Source: Cyanophora paradoxa
Taxonomy: Eukaryota > Glaucocystophyceae > Cyanophorales > Cyanophoraceae
Length of the DNA: 64,000 nt
Direction: 5' to 3'
NCBI GenBank assembly: GCA_004431415.1
Contig: QPMI01000457.1
Coordinates: 430,331-494,330 of the forward strand
The notes under the pieces are model-generated. The model did not search any database, was not told where the DNA came from, and saw nothing but the letters and a program-made list of their open reading frames with translations. A program made the position numbers and the translations under genes. Shown here in pieces: positions 22,101 to 32,700 of this stretch. Each line of letters begins with the position of its first letter. Position 1 is the stretch's first letter.

Positions 22101-23807
22101 CGGCCTCCATCGCCGCCCGCATCAAGGCCGGCGAGGCCCGCATCGCCGACGCCGTGCCCGAGGCCACCGTCCTCTTCGCCGACATATGCGGTACCCCCCC
22201 CGCGCCCGGCGCGTAGTACCCCCCCCCTGTCCCGACGCCCGGCGCTTCGTTCGCAGGCTTCACGGCGATGAGCTCGCAGCTGGAGCCGCTCGCCCTCGTC
22301 TCCCTCCTCAACACCGTCTTCTCGTGCGCCGTACCCCCTTTCCGGCACCCTGCCCCCCTCCCCCCGCCCCGGTGGCGCGACGGCGCGCAGGCGGATCGAC
22401 GAGGTGATCGCGGCGCACCGGGCGGAGAAGATCAAGAACATCGGTGCCTCCCCCTCCCCCTGGGGCGGCGCCGGAGGGAGGGCCGGGGCTCACGCGGGGG
22501 CCGCCGGGCGGGCCCGGGGCGGGCTGCAGGGGACGCGGTGATGATCTGCACGGGCCTGCACGACCACGCAGGGGAGCGCGGCGAGGGCTCCGAGGCCAGC
22601 AGCGCCGACGGGTCCGCCCCATGCCCCGCTCCACGTCCGCGCCCCCGCCCCGCCCCCTCTCAGGCCCGGGCGGTCGCGCAGGGACAGCGCGGCGGCGCTC
22701 CACGCGAGGGAAGCGGTCGAAGTTTCCCTCGCCCTCCTCGACGCCATCAACGCGGTACCTTCTGTCTCACCGATGGCCCGTGTACCCCCCTGACGGGCTC
22801 GCTCGCAGCTGAACGCCGCGCACGGGCTCCGCATCAAGCTCCGCATCGGACTCTGCTCGGGGCCCCTCGTCACGGGCGTCATTGGTGAGTCACGCGGGGG
22901 GTACGGCGGCGCGAGTTGGGACCTCGCGCCCACTCCCCCCGTCCCTCGCAGGCTCCATGAAAAAAATGTACGACATCTGGGGGGTGCGCCTGGTTCCCGC
23001 ACCCCTGAAAATCCCCCGCCCCGCCTCTCCCTAACGTTCCCCCTGCAGGACACTTGCAACGTGCGGCCGGGCCCCACGCCCCTCCTGGTCCCTCCCCCCC
23101 TGCCCCGTGAACTCACTCCCCTCCCGCCTTCCTTGCCGCGTCGCACGCCGCAGGTCGCGAGGTTCGATCGTACCCCCCCCCCTCCCCCCCCCCGCGCCGA
23201 GCAGGGCCTTTCTCCGCAGCCGTATGGAGCAGCTGGCGGAGCCGGACACGATCGCCATGCCGGAGGCGACCGTTCGCCTCCTCTGCCGGGATCCCCCCGA
23301 ACCCGGGCAGGGCGTACCCCCTCTCGTGCGCCCCCCCCCCCCCCCCCTCCCCCCGGACCTTGGGCGCCGCTCGGTCTCATCCGCGCGTCCGCGCCGCAGG
23401 CGGGGCTCCCGTCCGCGCAGGAGACGTTCGTGTACCCCCTGGAGCCGGCGGGGGTACACCAGGTGAAGGGCAAGGGGGCGATGTCGGTGTGGCGGCTGCG
23501 GCCGCGGCGCCTGTGGGGCGACGCCTCGCACGACGGGCGCTCGGCCCTGGACCCCTCGCCGGGCCCCTCGCCCCACGCGTGGCCGGCCGACCCGGCGGCG
23601 GGGACGGCGCTCGAGGGCGGCTCGGCCGGCCTGCCCCCGCAGCGCTCCTCGCGGCTCAGCAGCGCCACGCGGGGCGCCTCCAGCAGCCGCCTGCCCCTCT
23701 CCTCGCTCGCCGGCGGCCTCGAGCCGATGGAGCTGCCGGCCTCGGCCGTGCCGGGCCCGCCCCCGCCCGAGCACCAGACCTCCTTCACCGTCACCCAGGC
23801 CGCCTAG
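19143..23807 (+). CDS. Membrane class III adenylyl cyclase with CHASE4 sensor
   Basis: A first membrane helix (LLAVFFLQLLVFVIVGATM, about 19480-19533) is followed by a CHASE4-like extracellular sensor built from small exons (19618-19686, 19751-19790, 19848-19952, 20017-20062, 20148-20326, 20397-20486, 20544-20588 and on). Motifs include IIPPRFADLERADADAALAR, ANWDEPSQLAFEGL, YDREGRFLFGRR and AGLLIFARVLSEKQLLKIAH. A second helix is WTVIGSFAGGCGALVLVTLV (about 21210-21290). After a long Ser/Pro/Ala linker comes the catalytic domain: LLYDLVPASIAARI, FADICG|FTAMSS with a metal-binding Asp, EKIKNIGDAVM with the ATP-specifying Lys, LRIGLCSGPLVTGVIG, YDIWG|DTCN|VAS|RMEQL with adenine-binding Asp and transition-state Asn/Arg, and VKGKGAM. 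It should make cAMP from ATP on the cytosolic side in response to an external ligand. TAG is at 23805-23807. The first exon is uncertain: ATG 19143 is a candidate, but its join to the first helix is unresolved. Confidence 0.85.
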
Positions 23808-25120
23808 CCCCGCCCGCCCGCGGCCCCAGTGCGACGCTTTTCTGAGTGCCGCGTCCCTTTCTTCTTCTCTCGGAGGTCGTTTCAGCCTCCCGCGCCCACC
23901 CCTTTCTCTTTCTCCGAAGCTACCGCCCCGGTCGCCGGCCCGGCCCCCTCTTGCTTCGGGTCCCGCGAGCACAGCTTCCCCTCCCCCCCCCTCCCCCCTC
24001 TTATTTATCGCAGTATCGTATTGCGGGCATGCCATCGCGCCATCGTAGTCAATCCGCGAGCTAGTGGGAAGATTCATTAATAGGGCAATTTTTCTATCCC
24101 ATATGGCTTGTTTTTGCGATTCGCTGAACGCTTTCAATTCGCAGGCAGACTCTCAGATCTATCTACATATAAATGTTGATTTAGTGTCAAGTCGCTATAA
24201 ACATTAAGATCTAGCTATACAGAAACTTGGTCAATTAATATTGCCAGTCAAATCGACGTCACTCACTGAGGCCGATGTTAACGTTGTCTTTCTTCAATCG
24301 TATACGTCACGGCGTACTTATACATGTAGACTTACGATTACGATCGACTCGCGACTGCGATTTGAATTCTTCCACCCGTAATAGTCATAGTTGCGTCGGC
24401 GGCCTCGCGATCAACTTGGCAATGGGACGTGTCACACAGTGTCCCGTTCTATATATATGTACAACGCAACGCGTACGGTAACTGTCGGGAAATTCGAAAG
24501 CGGCCCGCGCTGGCGTTGCGCAGGGTGCGCCTAGCCGCCTCAGCGGCTGTCCTAGGCCTCCTATATATGCATACCGTACTAACTTAGTAACCGACGTAGT
24601 ATTATGGTAGTAACCGCAGTAGTACCGGTCTACATGATCATGCATATGACATGCGCACTGGCAAATCTAGATCTTGTCACGTACCCAACGAACGTTAACG
24701 TTACCGTCACGCGTCCGGAATTCGGATATCGATCGCGATTTCGGCCGATCCGGATCCGGGCCGGCCCGGATTTCCGGGAAACGGTGGCTTGCATGCAAAT
24801 TGATGCAATTGAAATTTGATAGTAAAGGAATTTAAAGCTAGCCCGCGCCGGCCGGGCCGGCCCCGCGCGCGGGCCGCGGCCGGCGCCGCGGCCGCGCGCG
24901 GACGTCCGCCGTCCCGGTCCTCCCGGAGTCCGGCCCGGGCCGACGTCGACGGTCCCGCCGACCTATACGTATGATATACCGTACCGCCGGTACCGGTAGC
25001 CGGCGGTAGGACCATCGATCAGAACGAGTACTATATGTATATTGCGCAACAGTTAACGTATATATATATAACCATAACTTATCTGTAAATAATTAACCGT
25101 GAACACACACACATTAACCA

Positions 25121-25334
25121 TAGGCGTAGTTTTTTAGCTGTGGTAAATAATTGCCGTAAATTGCCGAGAGGCCGTATTTGGCAATTTGGCACAACGGCAT
25201 TTGCTTAATTGGGGGGTAGCAGTTTTCCTAGGCCGCCATAGAGCAAAAATTTGAATTCGGCAATTTATCGCCACGGCAATTCCGGTTTTGGGCGAATTCG
25301 GCAAATTAACTACACGGCAATTTAACTACGCCTA
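25121..25334. mobile_element. Small MITE-like element with TA flanks
   Basis: The perfect inverted ends TAGGCGTAGTT (25121-25131) and AACTACGCCTA (25324-25334) bound 214 nt. Both arms also contain AATTGCCG motifs in inverted orientation. It has no coding capacity. The TA at each outer edge fits a TA target duplication as made by Tc1/mariner-type transposases. Confidence 0.55.
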
Positions 25335-26739
25335 CAGTATATACAGTACTAGTATATATAACGTAACCAATGCAGCATGCGCAATGCTAATAATAATATA
25401 TATATAACCAATGTTAACCATATATATATAGGACCATGAGAAGTTGAGAACGTTCGTGCATGCGCAATTGCAACGGTTAATTATAACCATAACTTATATA
25501 TATATATAGCACCGTCCTGTTCACGGGGATATATATATACATGTAACCATAACCGTGAACACACACACATGTATATATATATCATCACAAGCTAGATCGA
25601 TATATGCATATATATATGCATGATGGACGTCGACTATTGTTTTATAATATTTCACCATATAATTACTTCAAGCGCGAGCTATATCATAGTATATATGTTA
25701 GTATGCGTAATTAACAGCCTAATAAGTTAGTAGTCACAACCGATTGGTTCAGCACTTTCGACCATTCAAAACGGTCGACGTCCGTCGGCGCCGTATACGT
25801 CCAGCCATGATGCATATGCGTGCATTTTCACGCACGTGATCATGAGCGATTCTTAACCATTTTTACCACATTAATTTTCATACCTCAAAGGTTGACTCAT
25901 GATCTCTTCCGGTTCAGCCGGCAGCGAGGGGGCACGATTCGAAATTGCGGTACCGGTACCCGCGCGGGCTTCCAGGCTCCACTGGGGCCAGCCAGGACCA
26001 GCCTCCAGCCTATAAGTTCCAGGCTCGATGAGCCTCGCCGAGTCGATCTCGACGGCGAGTCCGGGAATCCGAAATATATATCGCCGCGATATCGATATCG
26101 ATGCATGATGCAGCAATGGCAGCATTGGCAGGCTATGGCAGCTGCAGGCTGCACGGTCCTGCACCCTGCAGGCCTAGGCAATAACAACAGCAGCGCTTTT
26201 AACAGCAGCATGCCATGATCATCGGATCATGATGAAGACTCGAGCTCTGACTCAGTGAGTGAGATCTAGAGCTGCTAGCGCTTCACTGCAGGCCGCCGGG
26301 CTAGCGCTGAAGCCTTGCCAAGTTGCCAAGTTGCTGAAGCCTTTGAAGCTAAGCTTGCTAAGCGCGCACCGGGCCTGCAGCCTGGCAGTTGCAGCCCTGA
26401 GCCGTACATATGGATAGAGCATGATCAGCAGGATCACGGCGCGAGCCCCGCGCGCTGCATGCATGTGCATCGCTAGGTAGCTGAGCGAAACTTGAAAGCT
26501 GCACGCCCGCGCAGCTCCGAGCGATATTCGATCAGCCAGTCAGGCTGCCGCCTGCAGTCGCGCGCCTGCAAGAGCAGCAGCAAGTTTTGCCAGCAACCGC
26601 TGCCGGCGCTGAGCCTCGTCCCTGCCACTCCCTGGACGTCGGACGGTCTGTAGGATCTGCGGGCTGCAGCCTGCGGCGCCCTGCGCTGGCCCTACGGCAG
26701 TTCGGAAGCCCGGAGTCTTCGGTAGTGGAACCTCCAGCA

Positions 26740-26802
26740 GCTGTCACAGCCTCCCAGGTGCTCCTTGCAGCTGCTGTCACAGCCTCCCAGGTGCTCCTTG
26801 CA
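26740..26802 (+). repeat. 33-nt tandem repeat, two copies
   Basis: 'GCTGTCACAGCCTCCCAGGT' followed by 'GCTCCTTGCA' occurs twice in direct succession. Confidence 0.75.
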
Positions 26803-27248
26803 ATTGTCGGCGTCTAAGCTTAAGCCATGCCTAGATCTCTAAGGGTCCGAGGGTCAGGGCAAACGGCTGATGGGATTGCGAGCTCTTACTCTGCTGCACT
26901 CGAACAGCGGCAGGCCCTAGGGAGTTCGTGCGCCGGATCCGGAGCGGCCTGATCCGTCGCCATCGGCGCGAGCGCGTGGCTGGCTGTACCTTCCGAGTTC
27001 GTCAGCACGCCCCAGAGGAGAGCAGGGGATCCGGAGAGCGTCTGCACCGTCCGCGTCACCGACCAGGCTTGCCATCCACTGCAGACGCTTGAGCCCCCCA
27101 GCCTCGCGGAGCGCTGCGGCATGGCGCCGCAGGAGCGGATGGGGCTGCGGCAACAGGGGCGGCCCGCCTGCAGCCCAGCGCTGAGGCCGGGGGCTTCTCG
27201 CGGCGACACGTGCGCGCGCGCTCGCCCACTGGAGCGCCGCGGCAGCCG

Positions 27249-28395
27249 ATGACGCGCCCGCCCACTCGCCGGAGCAACGGGCGGGGCCCCGCCCGCCCCG
27301 CCCGGCCGCGGGGCCGACGTCGCGGCCCGTCGGCGGGGCCCCGGCACGCCCTCCCCAGCGGTGCCATCTTGCGGGCGTGCCTCCTAGCTGCCCTGCTCGC
27401 CTCTGCGCTCGCCGGTTTCTGGCCGACGCCGGCGCCGCTGCCGTCGCCCGATGCTGGTGGGCCCTTTCCCTAGGGCTCGCCGCCCCCTCGGGGTGCCCAC
27501 GCTGTCTCGCAGGCGGGGGCGCGGGGCCCGCGACCGAGGGGCCGGACCCGGGGGGCGGCGGACTGGGCAACCGCAGCGCGTCCCGTGGTCCCGGTGCGGG
27601 CCCGAGCCGGCCGGGAGCGGCGGGGGGTCCTCACGCGGGCGCAGAGGGCCCGGGGCCAGGCGGCGTGTGGGACCCCGGGGGCGTCCCCTCGCCCCCTGAG
27701 CCCCTCTCCGCAGCGCGGAGCCCCGCGCCGACGCCGACGCCGACGCCGACGCCGGGGGCGGGGGCGGCCCCGCCGGGGCCGGCCGGGACGGTGGGCGAGC
27801 CCGACGTGCCGGGAGACGCGCGCGACATCGTCTGGAAGGCCGGCGGCGCCGTCGTCGGCGCCCTCACCCTCGCCGGCTTCGGTGCCGGCCCCGCCCCGCC
27901 CCGCCCCGCCCCGCCCGCCCCGGCTGACGCCTTTCGTGCGTGCGCGCAGTGATGGGCGCCTTCGTGTACCTCCGGCGGCGCTTCCGGCGCGTGGTGGGCG
28001 ACGAGGACGACCGCTCGAGCCTCGACTCCTACGACCGCTTCGCGCGGGGCGAGCCCCTCGCCCTCGGCTCCCTCGCCTCCCTCGCCCCGCAGGTCGAGCT
28101 CCGCCCCGCCGGCTCCGCCGGCTACGCCGCCGCCAAGGGCGCCCTCGCCAAGCGCCGCGAGCGGGCCGCCTCGGGGGGCGAGGAGGACCCCGCGCGGGAC
28201 CGCGAACGGGACGCCGGCGCGGCCGTCGTCGTCGCCCCGGGGGTCCCCGCCCCGCCGAGCCTCCGCTCCCGCACGACCTCTCCGGAGCGCCCGACGGTCT
28301 CCACGTCGCCCTCGGCCCTGGGGGCTACCCTCCCCGCGCGGCGGCCCTCTGTCAACGGCCTCACCGCGGCCGGCATCCCCCGCTCCCAGGCGTGA
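27249..28395 (+). CDS. Single-pass membrane protein with signal peptide and Pro-rich ectodomain
   Basis: Three exons join in phase: a 5' exon ending 27456, 27513-27881 and 27950-28395 (TGA). Introns are GT-AG (56 and 68 nt). The first exon encodes a hydrophobic signal (ILRACLLAALLASALAG). The second encodes a Gly/Pro-rich extracellular stretch with an N-glycosylation sequon (GNRS) and a (TP)n block (APTPTPTPTPG). The membrane helix (VVGALTLAGF|VMGAFVYL) is split by the second intron and followed by the stop-transfer RRRFRR. The roughly 140-residue cytosolic tail is Ser/Pro/Arg-rich with a KRRERAASGGEEDPARDRER segment. No family is recognised; a type I cell-surface protein is likely. ATG 27249 gives an unusually long basic region before the signal, so the true start may lie in another exon. 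Confidence 0.6.
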
Positions 28396-29762
28396 GGCGC
28401 CCCGCGGCCCGCCCTCGGCTCGCTCGCTCGCTCGCCCTTCCGAGGCCGCTGCGGCCTGCAGGCAGCTCTACCTCTGCGCAAGCGCGGCCTTCGCCGGCGT
28501 CGTTTCATTTGACACAGCTCTAGATCTACTCATGATCAACACCTCATTTCAAGTCTGCGCAATTCAGTAACGCAGCTTTCGCTCGCCAGCTCTCGAGTGT
28601 GAGCACCTGTGTACTCTCGATTAATGTACCCCGCTTCGAATTCGTCTTTTTGATACCCAGCTCGCTTCCGCAGTAGGTTACTTTAACAGATGTCGATATC
28701 GAATCTCCATAGGGCTTGTAGTTTCACGTGCATTAGGCTCAGTCCATATTCCGTAAGTCGTCGGCATTTATATGGAAGGACCGCATTCATACTTGGCGGA
28801 TATTCTGCAAATCTAAATTTCATAGGATTGTAATATCTATTCGTATGTATTATGTATGTATTTGTAGATGAGTTTTTGCAAGTTTCTGCGTTCAGTGCTT
28901 CATGAGAATCAGTTTGTATACGTATTCGCTAGTGTCAGTACGTACGTGTTGCGTTGCTCCCCGTGCATTGTTCAGGTAAAATATTTACTGTACCAGCCTA
29001 TAGCTATACAGAAGTCAATTAAAATATAACTTATCGAATAGAAATCGATCAATGGCGAACAACCCTCTTAAAAGCTTGGGCTCAGCTGCAGCCTGCAGAG
29101 TGTGGGCACGGAACCCGACTCGGTGACGCGCGCAGGTGGTTATCAGTGGGCCTTCAACATACGCAGGCTTGCAATTGCAATTAACTTCAGTAATATTGCA
29201 ATTGAGCCCCGCGATCGGATCCGGAGGCTTTTTCAAGTTTAATTCATTTGGGCGCTCAAATGCATGACGGATCTATGGTCCAGTGGCAGGCAGAAAGCTA
29301 GCTAGCTATAGGGCAGCATGTGAAGCAGATATATATAACCATTACGGCATGCCGCACGCACAGTGATCGACTCCGTGAGTCGCATGCCGCGGCATTGCCG
29401 CCGTCCTGGTGCGCACTGCGCAGTCGAACGGGCTCGTGCAAACAGCGGCAGTAAGCGGGGCGGGTGTCCTCCGGCTCGAATTCGGCGATTGCAAGAGAGG
29501 GGCAGAGCCTGCAGGGCCCGGGGGGTTTGCGCTGGGCTCGGGGAAAGGAGGGTCGAGGGGCTCGGAGGACGACGGGCTAGCGAGGCAGGGTCGAAAGGAT
29601 CGCTGGCAGGCAGGACGGAAGCGAGAGGAGGGGCGAGCGGGGGCGGGAGGGAAGCGGCGGCGGGGGCGGCGCGGGGGCCGCGGGCCGGGGGCGCGGGTGG
29701 CAGGGGGGGGAAGCCGCGCGGGGCGGGGCCCGGGGCCCGGGGCCCGGGGCCGGGGGGGTGGG
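28396..29762. other. Intergenic region between convergent genes
   Basis: Mostly AT-rich up to about 29.35 kb with no coding signal. The last 400 nt are purine-rich GC sequence just beyond the MTR4 stop and probably contain 3' untranslated sequence of the neighbours. Confidence 0.4.
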
Positions 29763-32700
29763 CTACAGGTAGAGCGAGGCGGCGAAGACAATGTCGCGCT
29801 TCAGCTTCGCGATGCCGGCCTGCGCGCGCGAGCGGCGTCAGATCAGAGGCGGCCGAACAAACACAGGGGACGCGGGCGGCCGGCGCGCCTCGAACTTGGC
29901 CACGAGCTCCTCGTTGCCGATCGCCTTCGAAGCGTCCACCATCTGCGAGCGAAGCGGGCGGGCGGGCGGGCGGGCACGGTCAGCACCCCCGCGCATCCTT
30001 CCTTCTTCGTTCGCCCTGGCGCGCCTGGCGGAGGAACTCCTCGAGGCGGCGCATGGCGCGGATGATCGACCCCTCGAAGATCTCCGTCATCTTCGCCCGC
30101 CCCCGCCCCCCGCCCGTTCAGCTCCAGCGTAAATGAACAGAATAAAACGAAGACGGCGCGCCTTGCAGACGTCGGCGAACTTGGCGCCCCTGCACCACGC
30201 GTGCACGACCTCCATCATGTCCGGCTTGAACGACTGCACGTACTCCTCGACGTCGAGCCCCAGCTTGCACTCCTGCGCCACGCTCGCGATCCGCCGCGCC
30301 GCCTCCTGCAGGATCCGCAGCGGCGCCGCCAGCTCCTCCCGCAGCCGCGTCGTCTCCTTGCTCTTCTCCTGGTACACCAGGCACGAGCAGAGCGCCACGC
30401 ACTGCTCCACCTGCGCGGCCGCGTCAGCCGCAGGAGAGCGCGTGAGCGCGGCGCGGGCGCCTGGAGTTCGTTGAAGACGCCGTTGAAGAGGAGCTCGGTG
30501 GCGAGGAGCTCGTCGGCGGTGGAGACCTCGCAGGCCACGCGGCCCTTGACCTCCACGACGCCCTCCCCCGACGCGAACCCGAGGCGCCGCAGCACGCGCC
30601 GCCGGTACCGGAGCTCCTCCTTGAAGATAATGTCCGACGACTGCTTCATCTCCTTCTTGACCGCCTTGCACTGCGCGTCCAGCTCCATCTTCCGCTCGTA
30701 CGCCGCCAGGCGCTCCTTCATGTCGGGCGCCTTGAAGGCGGCCTCGCCCCCGAGGCGCTCCTGCACGGCGTCCAGGCGCTTGTACAGCTTCTTGAAGGAG
30801 GGCTCCTGGATGTTCATGTCCGTCACGGGGTTCAGGAGCGGCAGGCCGTCCGGGAACCGCCTCATCACCTCCGCCACCGTCTTCCCTGCACGCGCCCCGC
30901 GTCGGCCGAGCGAGCGAGCGAGCCGGACGGGCGGGGGCGGACCGAGGTTGGCGCGGGCCTCGGCGGGCCGCAGGTCCTTGGGGACCATGACGCGTACCTG
31001 GCTGAAGTCCGCCACGAGGGCGAGCAGGAGGGGCACCACCTGCCAGTCCCCCGCCTCCCCGGCCGGGCACGGCCGCGGCCGCGCGTTCGCCGCCACCGCC
31101 GACGACCCCTGCACCGCGCACTGCCGCCCGCCCCGCTCAAGACAGAGAAGCGAACGAACGAACGAGCAAGGCGCCGGCCGGGCGGCACCTTGAGGAGGGC
31201 GTCGACGACGTAGACGGCGTCGCGTGCGGCGTCCTTCTCGGCCCCCGCGTCGCCCTTCTTCGTGAAATTGATGACGACGCCCCAGCCCCAGTCGTTGCGC
31301 GCGTCCTTCACCCGCACCAGCCGCCCCGGCTGCAGGAACGGCAGCGCGTACAGCGGCTTCGTCGTCCACTCCCGGATCTGCGCACGCGACGGCGCCCCGC
31401 CGACCCGGTCAGGCAGGCGGCGCCGCGCCCGACCGGCTCGCTCGGCAGAGCGGAGAGAGGGCGCTGGGGCCCGGGCTCGCCTCGGCGGCGATGTCGGCGA
31501 ACTGCTTCAGAACGGCCGCGTACTCGGCCACCGTCTCCTCCCTGAGGCACGCTCAGAACTCAGAGAGAAGGCGGGAAGGCGCGGCGCGGCGCGGCGCACC
31601 CCGGGACGACCACCGCGTCCCGCTCAGCCTCCAGCTCCGACAACTCTGCGCCGGGCGGCGCTCGCAGGCCGGTCGCCCTCCCGCGGGGCGGGCGGCGCAC
31701 TGGACTGGAGCTGGGGGATCTGCCGGTCGGACTGGAACTGCCCGAAGGAGCGCCGGATCACGTAGTCGGGGTCCGCCTCCTCCACCTGGCTCAGATGAGA
31801 TCAGAACGGATCAGGTCGGATCGGATCTGAGCCGGGCCGGGCGGGGCGCACCCTCATCAGATTCAGGAGCATGTTGTACCCCAGGTGGAAGGAGCTCGTG
31901 AGCGGGTCCGCCTGGCCCTGCGCCCCGCCGGCCCCGCCCCGGGTCGGACCGGACCGAAGGAGGCCGAGCCCGCAGCCGGGCCGGGCCGGGGGTACGGCAG
32001 GGCGCGAACCATGAGCATGCCCTTAGCCACCGCCGGCTCCATTTTCTCGTCCACCTGCGGGCGGGCGTGCGGGCCGGGCCGGCGGCGTCAGCAGTCGGCC
32101 GAGGCGAACCGGCGCGAGCGCGAGAGGTCGAGCGGGGCGCGCCATGAGGATGACGATGCCGCGGTCGTCGAGGCCTCGCCGCCCCGCACGCCCGCTCATC
32201 TGAATGTACTCGCCCCCGGAGACCTGCGCGGCGCCCGCTCATGATCAGACGCGGCCCGAGCCGCCAGAAAGGCAGCCGCGCTCGCTCGCTCGCGCGGGCG
32301 CGCCCATCGGAAGTTCTCGCCGTCGAACTTGCGGACGGAGGTGAAGACGACGGTCTTGGCGGGCATGTTGAGGCCGATCGAGAACGTCTCCGTCGCGAAG
32401 AGGGCCTTCAGGAGGCCCTCCTGGAACAGGATCTCGATCACCTGCGCCCTCCCTTAGCCTCGGCGACTACTCGGCGAGGCGAGGCGAGGCGAGGCGAGGC
32501 GAGGCGAGGCGAGGGACCTCCTTGAGGATGGGGAGGAGGCCGGAGTGGTGGATCCCGATCCCCCGCTTCAGCAGCGGCAGGATGTGCTCCACCTGCGCTG
32601 AGGCTCAGGCTCGGGCTTAGGCTTAGGCTCAGCTTTCTCGCCTGGGGGATGTGCTTGTCGTCCTCGGAGAGGGAGTCGATGGCGTTGTTGAAGACCGTCT

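Larger units (their letters stand above)
23808..27248. other. Long intergenic region with AT-rich simple-sequence core
   Basis: From 24.0 to 25.9 kb the sequence is rich in (TA)n runs and repeated 'CCATAAC' and 'AACCGTGAACACACACACAT' words (25098 and 25553). The part at 25.9-26.9 kb is GC-richer but has no convincing gene. A small TA-flanked inverted-repeat element and a 33-nt tandem repeat are listed separately. Confidence 0.45.

Noticed and set aside
24000-25900. AT-rich block as a centromere or replication origin
   Set aside because: It has only local TA/CA repeats without higher-order structure; nothing specific supports either role.
29363-30065. Plus-strand Gly/Arg-rich frames at the MTR4 3' end
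   Set aside because: They overlap the conserved MTR4 C-terminus on the minus strand and have no domain.
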